NCBI RefSeq assembly: GCF_042139015.1
Contig: NZ_JBHIKY010000003.1
Coordinates: 232,719 to 296,718 of the forward strand
Reading direction: 5' to 3'
Source of the DNA: JBHIKY01 sp042139015
GTDB lineage: Bacteria; Bacillota; Bacilli; Bacillales; Marinococcaceae
Length of the DNA stretch: 64,000 bases
In this document: piece by piece, positions 1 through 9,064 of the stretch
Numbering within the stretch: the stretch's first letter is position 1
Layout: every line of letters starts with the position of its first letter
Made by a program: the position numbers and the translations under genes
Notes under the pieces: model-generated
The model's input: only the letters and a program-made list of their open reading frames with translations
Told to the model about the DNA's origin: nothing
The model's database searches: none

Positions 1-762
1 TATATCTTTGGTCACTTCGATATCTTCAGGGTATTTTGTTGAGAAAAAAGTTATATTCACACCTTTTTTACTCACAAGCTCATCAAGGGACACAGCCATA
101 CCGTAAACATACTTTCGGTATTTGGGCTCATCCGGAAATGGCCAATACCGCTTACTAAAATACGGAACGGCAGTTACGCCGACATTTTGAATGCTGCGAC
201 TTTTCTGGTGTGGTGTCTGTACAGGGATAGAAAAAGCAGGATCGTTGATCACACTTACTTCCTTTTTTACACCGATATCCTGCAGAAGCTGTTTGGATCT
301 TTCGTCTCGAACGGCCACCGTTGCTGCGGCATGGGTTAATTTTTTTATAAAGAACGTTCCCGGGCGTGTTGTTATCGGGCCGGCGCCAACCCCATGCACA
401 GCGACACGGCAGCCGCTGTATTTACCGGTAAGGCCGAGCACACAATACAGCGGGGCATCCCGCTTATACATGTCCATTAAGAGACCGCCGCCTCCGATGA
501 TCAGCAAATCAAGGGACTGCATAACTTTTCTGCTTTCACGGACCGTTTTGAAAACAGATTTAACAATGTTCCCTTCTTTATAAATCATTGAAAAGGCAGC
601 AACACCATGACGCTGTTTTGTGTTCACCGGATTGTTGCTGAATACAACGATATTTTCTTTTTTTATATCACCGACGCTCGTCAGCTGGTGCAGCAGTCCC
701 GACAATATCGCTTCATCTCCGTTATTGTTATTGCCGTAGTTGCCGATAATTCCAACATTCAT
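1..762 (-). CDS. csaB: Polysaccharide pyruvyl transferase, CsaB-like (partial, 3' end outside window)
   Basis: An open frame of 254 codons runs leftward from an ATG at 762 off the window edge, so the C-terminus is missing. The N-terminus reads MNVGIIGNYGNNNNGDEAIL. It has the glycine-rich GNYGNxNxGDEA pattern and a later LLIIGGGGLLMD stretch, both typical of the polysaccharide pyruvyl transferase family (PF04230). A good AAAGGA site lies about 9 bases before the start. In Bacillus anthracis CsaB adds pyruvate ketals to the secondary cell-wall polysaccharide, which creates the ligand for SLH domains. Two SLH proteins and secA2/slaP follow within 8 kb, which supports the CsaB role by context. 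Other family members modify exopolysaccharides, so the exact acceptor is inferred. Confidence 0.85.
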   Translation of the reverse strand, partial: MNVGIIGNYGNNNNGDEAILSGLLHQLTSVGDIKKENIVVFSNNPVNTKQRHGVAAFSMIYKEGNIVKSVFKTVRESRKVMQSLDLLIIGGGGLLMDMYKRDAPLYCVLGLTGKYSGCRVAVHGVGAGPITTRPGTFFIKKLTHAAATVAVRDERSKQLLQDIGVKKEVSVINDPAFSIPVQTPHQKSRSIQNVGVTAVPYFSKRYWPFPDEPKYRKYVYGMAVSLDELVSKKGVNITFFSTKYPEDIEVTKDI

Positions 763-1085
763 ATGTATAGGTCCTTTTCTGCAGAGTTTAAATTGAAACC
801 ATATAGACTCTATTATACATTTCTTCTGCCTCAGCGACTAGTTTCGATTTTATGAAAGCAAGCTTTTGTCATTTTTTTGTCGATACGGCGCTGATAGGCC
901 GTTCTTAGTGCCCCCTGATGACGGCCGCATTCGCCGACACAAAAACGCCTTAAAGAACAATAGAAAAGTCCGCCGGTCAATGGATGCATTCCGGCGGACT
1001 TTTTTGCAGCTTGCGGTTTCTATATACGCCCGGCGTTCATTGAGGGCTCTGAAATCTGTTTCTGCCTTTCATCACAATGGTTTTA
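763..1085. other. Intergenic: csaB-like promoter region and bidirectional terminator
   Basis: No gene is seen here. The right half contains the hairpin listed at 964-1005. The left half must carry the promoter of the leftward csaB-like gene, but I could not assign -35/-10 boxes with confidence. Short open frames here lack ribosome sites and family resemblance. Confidence 0.5.
964..1005 (-). terminator. Intrinsic terminator after SLH-CAP gene
   Basis: The 13-base arms AAAAGTCCGCCGG (964-976) and CCGGCGGACTTTT (991-1003) pair perfectly around a 14-base loop. T tracts on both strands would allow termination in either direction. It lies 80 bases beyond the stop of the leftward SLH-CAP gene. Confidence 0.85.
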
Positions 1086-2585
1086 TTATCTTGGTGTATA
1101 AAAATTCTGCGTGAAGTACGGCTGTTTCTTCTCTTCATTTATTGCGACACCAACTCCAAGCCTCTCATAATCCCCGAGAAGTGTCTTTCTATGGCCGGAA
1201 TTTGAATTCATCCAGCTTTGATGAGCGAAAATTGGGCTGGTTTGACCATAAGCAATATTCTCCGCAGCTCTATAAAAGTTCACTTCGTCCGCCGACATCC
1301 GGTCAAACGGGCTTTCGCCCTGGAGGTTCGTGTGTTCAAAGTAGCTGTTGGAAGCCATATCTTCACTATGCGAGCGTGCTGTCTGTGCAATCTGCTCATC
1401 CCACTCGACGATGTCTTTGCCAAACCGGACACGTTGTGAGTTTGCAAGATAAAACACCTGGCGCTCATAGCTGGATTTCAATGAATCACTCGGCTCTGCA
1501 TAATATTGACGGAAGTTTTCTTCTACTTCACTGTCGATAATCATAACGGAGGTAATTGTGTCCTCCCGGTGTTTATCATAAAAGTACGTGCTGTAAAAAT
1601 CGCCATTATCATACGTGCCGGATTCATCTGTTTCAATCTTGTAGTAGGAATCGCCTTTTTCGATGGTATCTTTAGATTCTCCATAGGCAGCTTTTACATC
1701 AGCCTTCGTATTATCAATTCGGAGGCCTTCACCGTCCTCCCACGTGTTTTGATTAGTGTACACCGCGACTACTTCATTATTTTCAATGCCGTATTGAACG
1801 TAATTGTCAAAGCTGTCATGGTAAATGTGCCAATCAAAGCCGTAATGGCTCTGCTCCACCGCCTCGGATTCTCCGTGCATTGAGGTCAGTTCATCGAGAG
1901 AATCGCCAAGCTGAATGCCGCGGAACCCCCATGCTTTTTCTTCACTGCCGACATCCGAATCCGGCGGTGTATTCACTTCATAATCACGAAAATCCGGGTT
2001 GAGTGCCCTCGCAAGAAACACACTGAAATGCGCGCGGGTTATTTTTTCATCTTTCCCAAATGTGCCATCGTTATGGCCTGTAGAAATTCCTGCTGCTGCA
2101 AGCTTCTTTATGGATGAAGCAGCCCAGAAACTGTCAGGAACGTCCGAAAAGGAAGTCTCTGCTTCTTCTTCCAGAGAGTAGGCCCGGTCAATAATTACGG
2201 CCATCTGCGATCGATTTAATTTCTCTCTCGGGCGGAATGTATCCTTATCACCCTTCATGATTCCCTCATCCGCAAGTGTGGCTATGTAAGGGTAAAATTC
2301 ATTACCTTTATTGACGTCCTTAAAGCCCGGATCGGGGCGGTTGTCTACATCGAGCTCCAAAGCGCGGGTAAGCATTTTTGCTGCCTGCTGCCGGGTCGCG
2401 ATGTTGTCCGGTTTAAACGTACCATCCTTATATCCGTTTACAATCTCCCGGTCAGAGATATATTGAATTTCATCTGAAGCCCAGGAATTATTAACATCTG
2501 CAAATGAATCAGCAGCGTCTGCCTGAAATGGAATAGAGAATAATAGTAATAAGGAGAAAAACCAGAACATCATTTTTTTCTGCAT
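1086..2585 (-). CDS. SLH-domain protein with C-terminal CAP (SCP/PR1) domain
   Basis: A 499-residue exported surface protein. A signal peptide (about residues 1-25, hydrophobic FWFFSLLLLFSIPF) is followed by three SLH repeats (about 28-195), each with the F.DV...W and G.I.G..DG.F.P pattern. SLH domains dock non-covalently to pyruvylated secondary cell-wall polymer, the product expected of the csaB-like neighbour. Residues about 215-350 (WGFRGIQLGDSLDEL) match the CAP-associated N-terminal region. Residues about 370-495 are a CAP/SCP domain with SYFEHTN, AENIAYG and HRKTLL blocks. Start at 2585 chosen because GGGGGT lies about 7 bases upstream and the signal peptide begins there; an upstream in-frame start would add 8 residues. 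CAP proteins of bacilli (YkwD-like) are of poorly defined function. Confidence 0.88.
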   Translation of the reverse strand: MQKKMMFWFFSLLLLFSIPFQADAADSFADVNNSWASDEIQYISDREIVNGYKDGTFKPDNIATRQQAAKMLTRALELDVDNRPDPGFKDVNKGNEFYPYIATLADEGIMKGDKDTFRPREKLNRSQMAVIIDRAYSLEEEAETSFSDVPDSFWAASSIKKLAAAGISTGHNDGTFGKDEKITRAHFSVFLARALNPDFRDYEVNTPPDSDVGSEEKAWGFRGIQLGDSLDELTSMHGESEAVEQSHYGFDWHIYHDSFDNYVQYGIENNEVVAVYTNQNTWEDGEGLRIDNTKADVKAAYGESKDTIEKGDSYYKIETDESGTYDNGDFYSTYFYDKHREDTITSVMIIDSEVEENFRQYYAEPSDSLKSSYERQVFYLANSQRVRFGKDIVEWDEQIAQTARSHSEDMASNSYFEHTNLQGESPFDRMSADEVNFYRAAENIAYGQTSPIFAHQSWMNSNSGHRKTLLGDYERLGVGVAINEEKKQPYFTQNFYTPR

Positions 2586-2763
2586 GCGATGACCCCCAAT
2601 ATATTGCAATAATAAAACATATAGCTTTCTATTCCTTCATTTACCTATTTGTAAACTGAAATCATAGAGGTTTTAAAACATTCTACCATGATTTCTCAGA
2701 TTTTTCCTGAAAAAAATAAAAAAATCCCCCGCAAATTTCGCAGGGGAGATCGTACGTCTTGTT

Positions 2764-4407
2764 TTATTCATAGTAATCAGCAATGCCGTTGTAGACAGCT
2801 CTTGCTGCTTTGTCATTGTAGCCTGACTGCTTCATACGATTGGAATCGCCGGTATTTGTCAAAAATCCGAGTTCTATGAGCGTACTTGGCATCGTCGTGT
2901 TTTTAATCACATAAAAGCCTGCTTCAGCGACTCGGCGGAACTTCATACCAGTTTCACTGACCAGCCGGTTCTGGATTGATCTGGCGAGCTCATAGCTTTT
3001 TTGTGACTGGTGACTGCTGTTATAAAAGGTTTCTGCGCCTTCTGCACCCGGTGTTGCCGCGTTCGCATGAATACTGACAAATGAATCAGCGTTTGCACTT
3101 TCAGCGATAGAAACCCGTCCATTCAATGAAATGAATGTGTCATTGGTACGTGTCATCACAACATTCGCCCCAGCATCCTCAAGCAGATCCTCTACCTTAA
3201 GTGCCACGGCAAGGTTAACCTGCTTTTCGACAAGGCCGTTTGCCTGCGCGCCGCCATCGCTGCCGCCGTGGCCGGCGTCAATCACAATCGTTTCGCCGCT
3301 TACAGGTGTATCCGCTTCTCCGGCTAAGCGTAAATATTTCAAGTGTGTATATGCCCAGTCTCCGTTAAATCGAATCAGGACCCAGTCGTCATTCGTAATC
3401 TCATAGATATCAATCGTCTCGCCTGCACGCAGGTTACCGACTTCAGGATATGGAACATCTGGTCCGGAACGGGCCACTACAGGTGTTACAACTTCTGCAG
3501 TCGTAACGGGCTGCGGAGGCGGTGTTTCATCTGACTGCACATCCTCGACATTGTCCACATAAGTCTGAGACACATAGCCGGTTTTTCCGTTCACTCTAAC
3601 TTCGAGCCAGTTGCCGCTTTTAGAATAAACGTTAATTTTTTCGCCCGGCTGAATGGTAGCAATTCTGGAATCATCGGAGCTTGGCCCGCTTCTTACATTC
3701 AAAGGCGTGCTGGAAACAACCACTCCTTCAAACAATATTTCCGAATCTGTTTCATTCTCATCATTGCCTGAAACATCTAAACGAAACTCTTCATTCAGTG
3801 CACGCGCGATAAACGATGCCATTTGATCTCGAGTGACGTCCATATTTGGACGAAAGTCACCGTTTGTCGAGACAATTCCTTCGTCTGCAAGCTTTGTTAT
3901 GTATCCTTTAGCCCAGTGGTCGCCCGAAATATCACGGAACGGGTTTTCTCCATCATAAGTCTCTGAGCTTTCTCCATAAACTGCCACTGCGATTATCTTC
4001 GCCATCTGTGCTCTTGTCGTAAAGTTATTAGGATTAAAGTACTCCCGGTCTGAGTCAAAAATACCCAAATCTGCAGCCTGCTGAATCAGCTCATAGCTTG
4101 GGTGGGAAGCTAAAACATCCTTAAAAGTTACTGTAGACGGATTATAATTGTCATCACCGTAGGCTCTGCTCAGCATGATCGCGGCCTGGGAACGCATCAG
4201 ATTGTGCCGCGGCCGGAATTCCCCTGTGTCTTCATACCCAAAAGCAATCCCCTGGTCATGCATATAATCAATTTCATCTGTTGCCCAATGGTTGTTTGGG
4301 ACATCCACGTACCTGTCACTTGCTTCCGCTTTTTCAATTCCTGAAGCGGAAAAAATCGACAATCCGACCGCCAGGGACAAAGCGCCGTATACAATTTTCT
4401 TTTCCAA
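2764..4407 (-). CDS. SLH-anchored N-acetylmuramoyl-L-alanine amidase (SLH x3, SH3 x2, Amidase_3)
   Basis: A 547-residue cell-wall hydrolase. The layout is: signal peptide (1-29), three SLH repeats (about 30-200), two bacterial SH3 domains (about 222-282 and 297-355, each with the LNVRSGPS- or ARSGPDV-like start), and a zinc amidase_3 domain (about 368-545). Zinc ligands and the catalytic Glu are visible: DAGHGG (His), NGLVEKQ (Glu), SIHANA (His) and IELGFLTN (Glu). It should cleave the bond between muramic acid and L-alanine in peptidoglycan. The start is TTG at 4407 with AGGAGG nine bases upstream. The gene runs in the same direction as the SLH-CAP gene, 178 bases apart, probably as a separate unit. 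Confidence 0.9.
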   Translation of the reverse strand: MEKKIVYGALSLAVGLSIFSASGIEKAEASDRYVDVPNNHWATDEIDYMHDQGIAFGYEDTGEFRPRHNLMRSQAAIMLSRAYGDDNYNPSTVTFKDVLASHPSYELIQQAADLGIFDSDREYFNPNNFTTRAQMAKIIAVAVYGESSETYDGENPFRDISGDHWAKGYITKLADEGIVSTNGDFRPNMDVTRDQMASFIARALNEEFRLDVSGNDENETDSEILFEGVVVSSTPLNVRSGPSSDDSRIATIQPGEKINVYSKSGNWLEVRVNGKTGYVSQTYVDNVEDVQSDETPPPQPVTTAEVVTPVVARSGPDVPYPEVGNLRAGETIDIYEITNDDWVLIRFNGDWAYTHLKYLRLAGEADTPVSGETIVIDAGHGGSDGGAQANGLVEKQVNLAVALKVEDLLEDAGANVVMTRTNDTFISLNGRVSIAESANADSFVSIHANAATPGAEGAETFYNSSHQSQKSYELARSIQNRLVSETGMKFRRVAEAGFYVIKNTTMPSTLIELGFLTNTGDSNRMKQSGYNDKAARAVYNGIADYYE

Positions 4408-5070
4408 AGATATATTCCTCCTTTTCTTATATGGTCCCTTATAATTATGTATAATGGGACTTAAAACACGGACATACGAAATAAAATTCCTGATTTTTAT
4501 ATCTCTCTATGAAAATAAGAATAGCATGACTAGGTGTAATTAACTAGATTATTTTGGAAATTTATCGAAATTAGTCATATGTTATCGAAGTTTTTTACAT
4601 TATTATTACAATTTGATGTTTATTATTACAATTAATCGAATTTTGTCAGTAAAAAAATGGTAGAATTCAGCTAAAACAATTCTTGCAAAAATACATCAAT
4701 ATTCACTTTATTTTTAGACAACCTTCTGTTCATACAGCAAAATAGGCCCTCAATACCGCATTGTCCGGGCGGTGCATCGTCTTGGCCTTCATTCTGCTCT
4801 ACTAAAGCTGATTAATATATTCATAGACCCGGAAGTCGTTTTTGTACTTCACTCAATCATTGCTCCCCAAGCCGAAGCTGCAGCCGCAGAACATAGTTAT
4901 TTTTTCACAATAAGTATCCCCTCATTAAATCTATGTACCTATAAATTGAATCGAATTTACTACAGTATTCCAATGACTTTAGAAATACTATCGAAATGAG
5001 TATTGGAATGATGCTATACTTAATAGGTACATTTTCGCCCCAGCTAAAGGATAAGGAGAGAGATTTTCCC
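4408..5070. promoter_or_regulatory. Divergent promoter region, SLH-amidase / secA2, with 20-bp phased repeats
   Basis: AT-rich, 660 bases, no convincing gene. TTATCGAA occurs at 4562 and 4582, and TATTATTACAATT at 4601 and 4621, so four units keep an exact 20-base register, about two DNA turns. TCGAA recurs at 4636, 4951 and 4991, the last two 40 bases apart and close to secA2. A TATACT box at about 5024 could be the secA2 -10; no good -35 was recognised. The pattern suggests helically phased binding sites shared by both promoters (inference). Confidence 0.5.
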
Positions 5071-7440
5071 ATGATTGGTTCCTTGAAAAAGATAATCGGC
5101 GACGAACAGCAGCGCCGTTTAAAAAAATATAATAAAGCTATTGAACGAATAAACAGCTTTGAGCCAGAACTTTCTATGCTTACAGATAAAGAACTCGCCG
5201 GAAGAACCACCGAGTTCAAAAATCAACTCCGTAACGGAACAACTCTTTCTAAAATACGTGAAGAAGCATTTGCAGTCGTTCGAGAAGCCTCCAGGCGAGT
5301 TATCGGCATGCGGCATTTTGATGTCCAGCTACTCGGAGGGCTCACGATGGATGACGGGGACATTGCGGAAATGGCAACTGGAGAAGGGAAAACGCTCGTT
5401 GCATCTCTTCCCAGCTACCTGCGCGCCCTCGAAGAAAAAGGCGTACATGTTATTACTGTCAATGAATATTTGGCGAAACGGGACCGTGAATTAATCGGGC
5501 AGGTGCATGAATTTTTAGGACTCACGGTCGGCTTGAACGTCCCGAAGCTTGCTTCCTCAGAAAAGAAAAAAGCGTATGCGGCTGATATTACATATGGCGT
5601 CGGAAATGAATTCGGATTTGATTACCTGCGTGACAATATGGTGTACTCTTCGTTGGACAAGGTGCAGCGCCCGTGCCATTTTGCCATTATTGACGAAATT
5701 GACAGTGTCCTGATTGATGAGGCGAAAACTCCACTCGTAATCGCCGGTAAAACCGAGGTAAATCCTAGTCTCTATGAAATTTGTGCGAGAATGGCACGCA
5801 GCTTTAAGCAGGATAGAGATTACTTGTATGATCCAATTTCAAAGTCTGTCAGTTTAACAGATGGTGGTATTACAAAAACAGAGCGCGCCTTTGGCATAGA
5901 TAATTTGTATGATCTCGAGCATCACACGCTTTACCATTTTGTTCTGCAGGCCCTCCGCGCACGCGTCATGTTTCAGCGGGATGTTGAGTACATCGTTAAG
6001 GAGGGAGAAATTAAGATTGTCGATATGTTCACCGGACGTATTATGGAGGGCAGAACGTTCAGTGATGGTCTTCACCAGGCACTTGAGGCAAAAGAATCCC
6101 TTACTATTACTGAAGAAAATAAAACGCAGGCACATATTACAATTCAGAATTATTTTCGGATGTATCCTGCCTTATGCGGGATGACCGGCACAGCGAAAAC
6201 GGAGGAAAAAGAATTTCAAAATCTGTATAATATGGAAGTTATTCAAATCCCGCCGAATAAAAAACGGCTTCGAAAAGACCACAGTGATCTGATTTTTGCA
6301 ACAGCTGAAGAAAAATACCGGGCTGCCGCAAAGGAAGTAGTCCAGCGCTACCAGAATAAACAGCCTGTTTTAATTGGTACGACTTCCATCATCCAGTCAG
6401 AAACCATGGCAGGCTACCTTGATGGGATCCAGGTGCCTTATGAGCTTTTGAACGCGAAAAGTGTAGAAAAAGAAGTACAGCTGATTTCTCTTGCCGGGCA
6501 AAAGGGACAGATCACCATTGCCACCAACATGGCCGGACGAGGAACGGATATAATGCTTGGCGAAGGTGTGGCTGAACTCGGTGGTTTGTTCGTGCTCGGC
6601 ACTGAGCGACATGAAAACCGCCGCATAGACAACCAGCTGAAAGGACGCTCCGGACGGCAGGGCGACCCCGGCGAAACACAGATGTACTTATCGTTAGAGG
6701 ATGAAGTGCTGCTCCGCTTCGCCCAGGAGGACATTGAAGAACTGCAGGAAAAAATAACAACCGATGAAAACGGCATTATTCAGGAAGAGCAGGCGAAAGT
6801 CGTTGTGGACCGTGCCCAACAGATGTGTGAGCATGCCGGATCCTCACTCCGCGAATATACGTTAAAGCTGGATGATATTGCGAATGAACAACGCGGAGTC
6901 ATTTATACGCTGCGCAGTCAAGTGTTAGATGAAGAAAATCCGCTCGCACAATGGATGGATATGGTGAAATCAAGTACCTTGAAGCTGGTCGAATATTATT
7001 GCGGAGATGAATACCTTCCCGAGGAATGGAACAGAGCAGAGCTTGAATCGAAAATAAATGATATATTGTTGACCTGCCCTGCAGCAGTTCCTGAAAAAGC
7101 CGAAGACCGCCGGGATGTGCTTGCGGAAGTGAAAAAGCAGACAGATGCATATTTGGCTGTCATTGAACCGCTCCGGAAAAAAAGCGGAGTCCAGACACAG
7201 GCCCGAAAAGTTCTGCTGACTACACTCGACCGGCACTGGCTCAGTCACCTCGAGGAAATGACGAGGTTAAAAGAAGGAATCGGCCTGAGAACTTACGGCC
7301 AGGAAGACCCTATGAGAATTTTTACGAGAGAAAGCTTCGAGTTATTTACTCGTATGTATGACATGATCGAACAGGATGCTTCTGTACATTTGTCAAAACT
7401 AATCCGCCCGCTTTTGGCTTCAAATGAGGTGAAAAAGTAA
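5071..7440 (+). CDS. secA2: Accessory Sec translocase ATPase SecA2
   Basis: A 789-residue SecA-family DEAD motor ATPase. Visible motifs are MATGEGKTLVA (Walker A), IIDEIDSVLIDEA (Walker B), CGMTGTAKTEEKEF, ATNMAGRGTDI and GRSGRQGD. It ends without the zinc-binding, SecB-binding C-terminal tail of housekeeping SecA1, and the length matches the S-layer-type SecA2 of Bacillus anthracis (about 790). Start at ATG 5071 chosen because AAGGAG (5053-5058) precedes it; the longer frame from 4996 has no ribosome site. The gene overlaps slaP by one base (TAATG). In B. anthracis SecA2 with SlaP exports the S-layer proteins Sap and EA1; here it is flanked by SLH proteins. Confidence 0.95.
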   Translation: MIGSLKKIIGDEQQRRLKKYNKAIERINSFEPELSMLTDKELAGRTTEFKNQLRNGTTLSKIREEAFAVVREASRRVIGMRHFDVQLLGGLTMDDGDIAEMATGEGKTLVASLPSYLRALEEKGVHVITVNEYLAKRDRELIGQVHEFLGLTVGLNVPKLASSEKKKAYAADITYGVGNEFGFDYLRDNMVYSSLDKVQRPCHFAIIDEIDSVLIDEAKTPLVIAGKTEVNPSLYEICARMARSFKQDRDYLYDPISKSVSLTDGGITKTERAFGIDNLYDLEHHTLYHFVLQALRARVMFQRDVEYIVKEGEIKIVDMFTGRIMEGRTFSDGLHQALEAKESLTITEENKTQAHITIQNYFRMYPALCGMTGTAKTEEKEFQNLYNMEVIQIPPNKKRLRKDHSDLIFATAEEKYRAAAKEVVQRYQNKQPVLIGTTSIIQSETMAGYLDGIQVPYELLNAKSVEKEVQLISLAGQKGQITIATNMAGRGTDIMLGEGVAELGGLFVLGTERHENRRIDNQLKGRSGRQGDPGETQMYLSLEDEVLLRFAQEDIEELQEKITTDENGIIQEEQAKVVVDRAQQMCEHAGSSLREYTLKLDDIANEQRGVIYTLRSQVLDEENPLAQWMDMVKSSTLKLVEYYCGDEYLPEEWNRAELESKINDILLTCPAAVPEKAEDRRDVLAEVKKQTDAYLAVIEPLRKKSGVQTQARKVLLTTLDRHWLSHLEEMTRLKEGIGLRTYGQEDPMRIFTRESFELFTRMYDMIEQDASVHLSKLIRPLLASNEVKK

Positions 7441-8354
7441 TGCTTTCTTTTTTTCGAAAAAAAGAACCTGCGAAAATGGAAGGAGACGAAGCTGTCGTCA
7501 CCTCCTCTGAGCTTTTAGACGAGCCGGACGCGGACGAATATTCAGAAGAAGAAATTGAAACGGAGCTTTCCATTCATACTGATTGGGCCATTACCAGGGA
7601 AGATCAGTATACGTTTCAATTTTTGAACACGGAATGTCCTCCCCTGCGCCCGAATCAAATTTCATTGTACGGTATCCGGTGTGAGGAAATAGACATAGGG
7701 GAGTATGAAATTACAGCCTTTATCCGCAGCAGCCTTAATAAAACTATCCGCCTTCGTGAAACAACCCTGGTTCTTCTCGACAGCTCGGATAAGCTGCTCG
7801 GCCGCAAAACAGTGTATTTGTCTGCTGCCGGCGACATCCCCGGTAAAAGCAGCCGGCCGTGGCGCTTTACGTTTCAGCCTGCAGATCTGTATACTGCGGA
7901 GGTACCCAGAGAGAATTGGAAGCTTGCTTTTCACCTGAAGTCATCAGCGCGCAGACATGCTTTAGATTTACAGGAGAGCTGGGAGGAATCGCTTGCCAAA
8001 AAAGATAAACGGTCCCTGGAGAAAATGGTCGATGAGTTTTCCCCTCCAAAAGAGGGAGAGGTTAATTTTATGGGACTTAAGGCAATGCAAAAAGACAATG
8101 GACAGCTTCAGGTTACGATGCTCATTAGAAATGGCAGCGAGAAGGATGTTTCTTTAGAGCGTATCCCTCTCGCTGTGGAAGATGCCACCATGACGGTGGT
8201 GGCTGAGGGAAGCTTCACGGTTGAGGACTTTATCGTAAAAGCGAATACGAGTAAGCCCTGGACATTCATTTTTCCTTCGGAGCTTGTTACTGAAGATGAG
8301 ATTGATTTGAATACATGGAGAGCCTATCCGATACAGCTGGAAAATCTCAGGTGA
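7440..8354 (+). CDS. slaP: Accessory Sec system S-layer assembly protein SlaP
   Basis: A 304-residue protein without signal peptide or membrane segment. It starts with a short basic MLSFFRKKEP stretch and an acidic region (about 14-45). Two related modules follow (about 48-165 and 195-300). Each has the PL.P.Q...YG / EEG.VNFMG start, an IRS or IRNGS core and a final SS.PW.F.F or TSKPWTFIF block, the duplicated SLAP fold. That arrangement and the direct translational coupling to secA2 identify it as SlaP, which in B. anthracis promotes SecA2-dependent secretion of S-layer proteins. Unlike B. anthracis, no large S-layer protein gene lies inside this window, so the substrate may be the SLH proteins or a gene to the left. 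Confidence 0.88.
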   Translation: MLSFFRKKEPAKMEGDEAVVTSSELLDEPDADEYSEEEIETELSIHTDWAITREDQYTFQFLNTECPPLRPNQISLYGIRCEEIDIGEYEITAFIRSSLNKTIRLRETTLVLLDSSDKLLGRKTVYLSAAGDIPGKSSRPWRFTFQPADLYTAEVPRENWKLAFHLKSSARRHALDLQESWEESLAKKDKRSLEKMVDEFSPPKEGEVNFMGLKAMQKDNGQLQVTMLIRNGSEKDVSLERIPLAVEDATMTVVAEGSFTVEDFIVKANTSKPWTFIFPSELVTEDEIDLNTWRAYPIQLENLR

Positions 8355-8388
8355 CTAAGAAAAGCCGGGAAAACCCGGAGGCCACTAA

Positions 8389-8610
8389 TTACCTGAGTTA
8401 GTGAAGAAAAGTCAAGAGGCTGGATTAGAAGTGAAGGAAGTCATTGGAGATACAGCTTATTCAGCAAAGGAAAATATCAACTATGCGACAGAAAATGAAA
8501 TCGAACTCATGATCGCCTCACCTTCGGTTCTCGAAGGCTTGCGCATTCAAGGTGCGATGGCGATTTTTACGGCTAATGTGAAACAAATCGTTAAACGAAT
8601 GCAGGAATAG
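8389..8610 (+). pseudogene. IS1182-family transposase remnant
   Basis: About 70 codons resemble the catalytic-core and tail segments of IS1182-family (DDE) transposases: the region VKEVIGDTAYSAKENINY carries the DTAYS block, and the end QIVKRMQE resembles the usual VQNLKRM tail. The middle of the enzyme is missing, so most of the gene was lost by internal deletion. No start or ribosome site is present. It directly follows slaP. An inverted repeat at 8642-8677 may be the surviving end or terminator of the element. Confidence 0.65.
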
Positions 8611-8641
8611 AGGGCACAAACCACTTGAAATTAGGTGAAAA

Positions 8642-8677
8642 GCGGTCTGTATGGAAATTAAATTCCACACAGACCGC
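8642..8677. repeat. Strong 15-bp hairpin beyond the IS remnant
   Basis: The arms 8642-8656 (GCGGTCTGTATGGAA) and 8663-8677 (TTCCACACAGACCGC) pair with one mismatch around a six-base loop, and AAAA/TTTA flanks extend it. It could serve as the terminator of secA2-slaP or be an IS end. Confidence 0.7.
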
Positions 8678-9064
8678 TTTATTAAAATTCTACTTTTCAA
8701 AGACCTTCCGTTTTTCAGTGGCCTCCAAAACCCGGCTGGAGATTATCCTCTATGCGATATTCAATATATAGTGATTTTACTTAGATTGAATATCGCAGGG
8801 CTGCGACGTCGGAATCAGCGCCGTCTGAAAATCCATTCTGGCGAAGTTTCGCTGAGACAGAAATAGTTGTAGACAAGCCCCACGGAAAGTCCGCCTGCAG
8901 GAATGTAATCATCCAAATCTTTACTTTCTTAAATTTGAATAAACACCGGCGGCAATGACTTTTTTGTCAAATGTGGATGTCCCATGCCATGATTCGATGA
9001 TATAATGTAAATATTGTAAAGAAATTATTAAGATTTTATGCATGCAGAAGGTGGTGGGCCGTCA
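8678..9064. other. Intergenic with 12-bp inverted repeat and decayed repeat DNA
   Basis: No gene seen. GCGATATTCAAT (8754-8765) and ATTGAATATCGC (8785-8796) form a perfect 12-base inverted repeat 19 bases apart. Bases about 8878-8903 (CCACGGAAAGTCCGCCTGCA) resemble the right side of the palindromic element at 9911-10030 and are probably a decayed relative. A promoter for the VTC gene should lie at about 8985-9035 but was not assigned. Confidence 0.5.

Noticed and set aside
1142..1883. Rightward frames opposite the SLH-CAP gene
   Set aside because: They lie antisense to a well-supported gene, have no ribosome sites and no recognisable domains.
4772..4999. Possible small gene between the SLH-amidase and secA2
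   Set aside because: No ribosome site, no family resemblance, and it runs through the probable secA2 promoter.
8365..8378. CCGGG-AAAA-CCCGG as slaP terminator
   Set aside because: Only five pairs and no following T run; the hairpin at 8642 is a better candidate.
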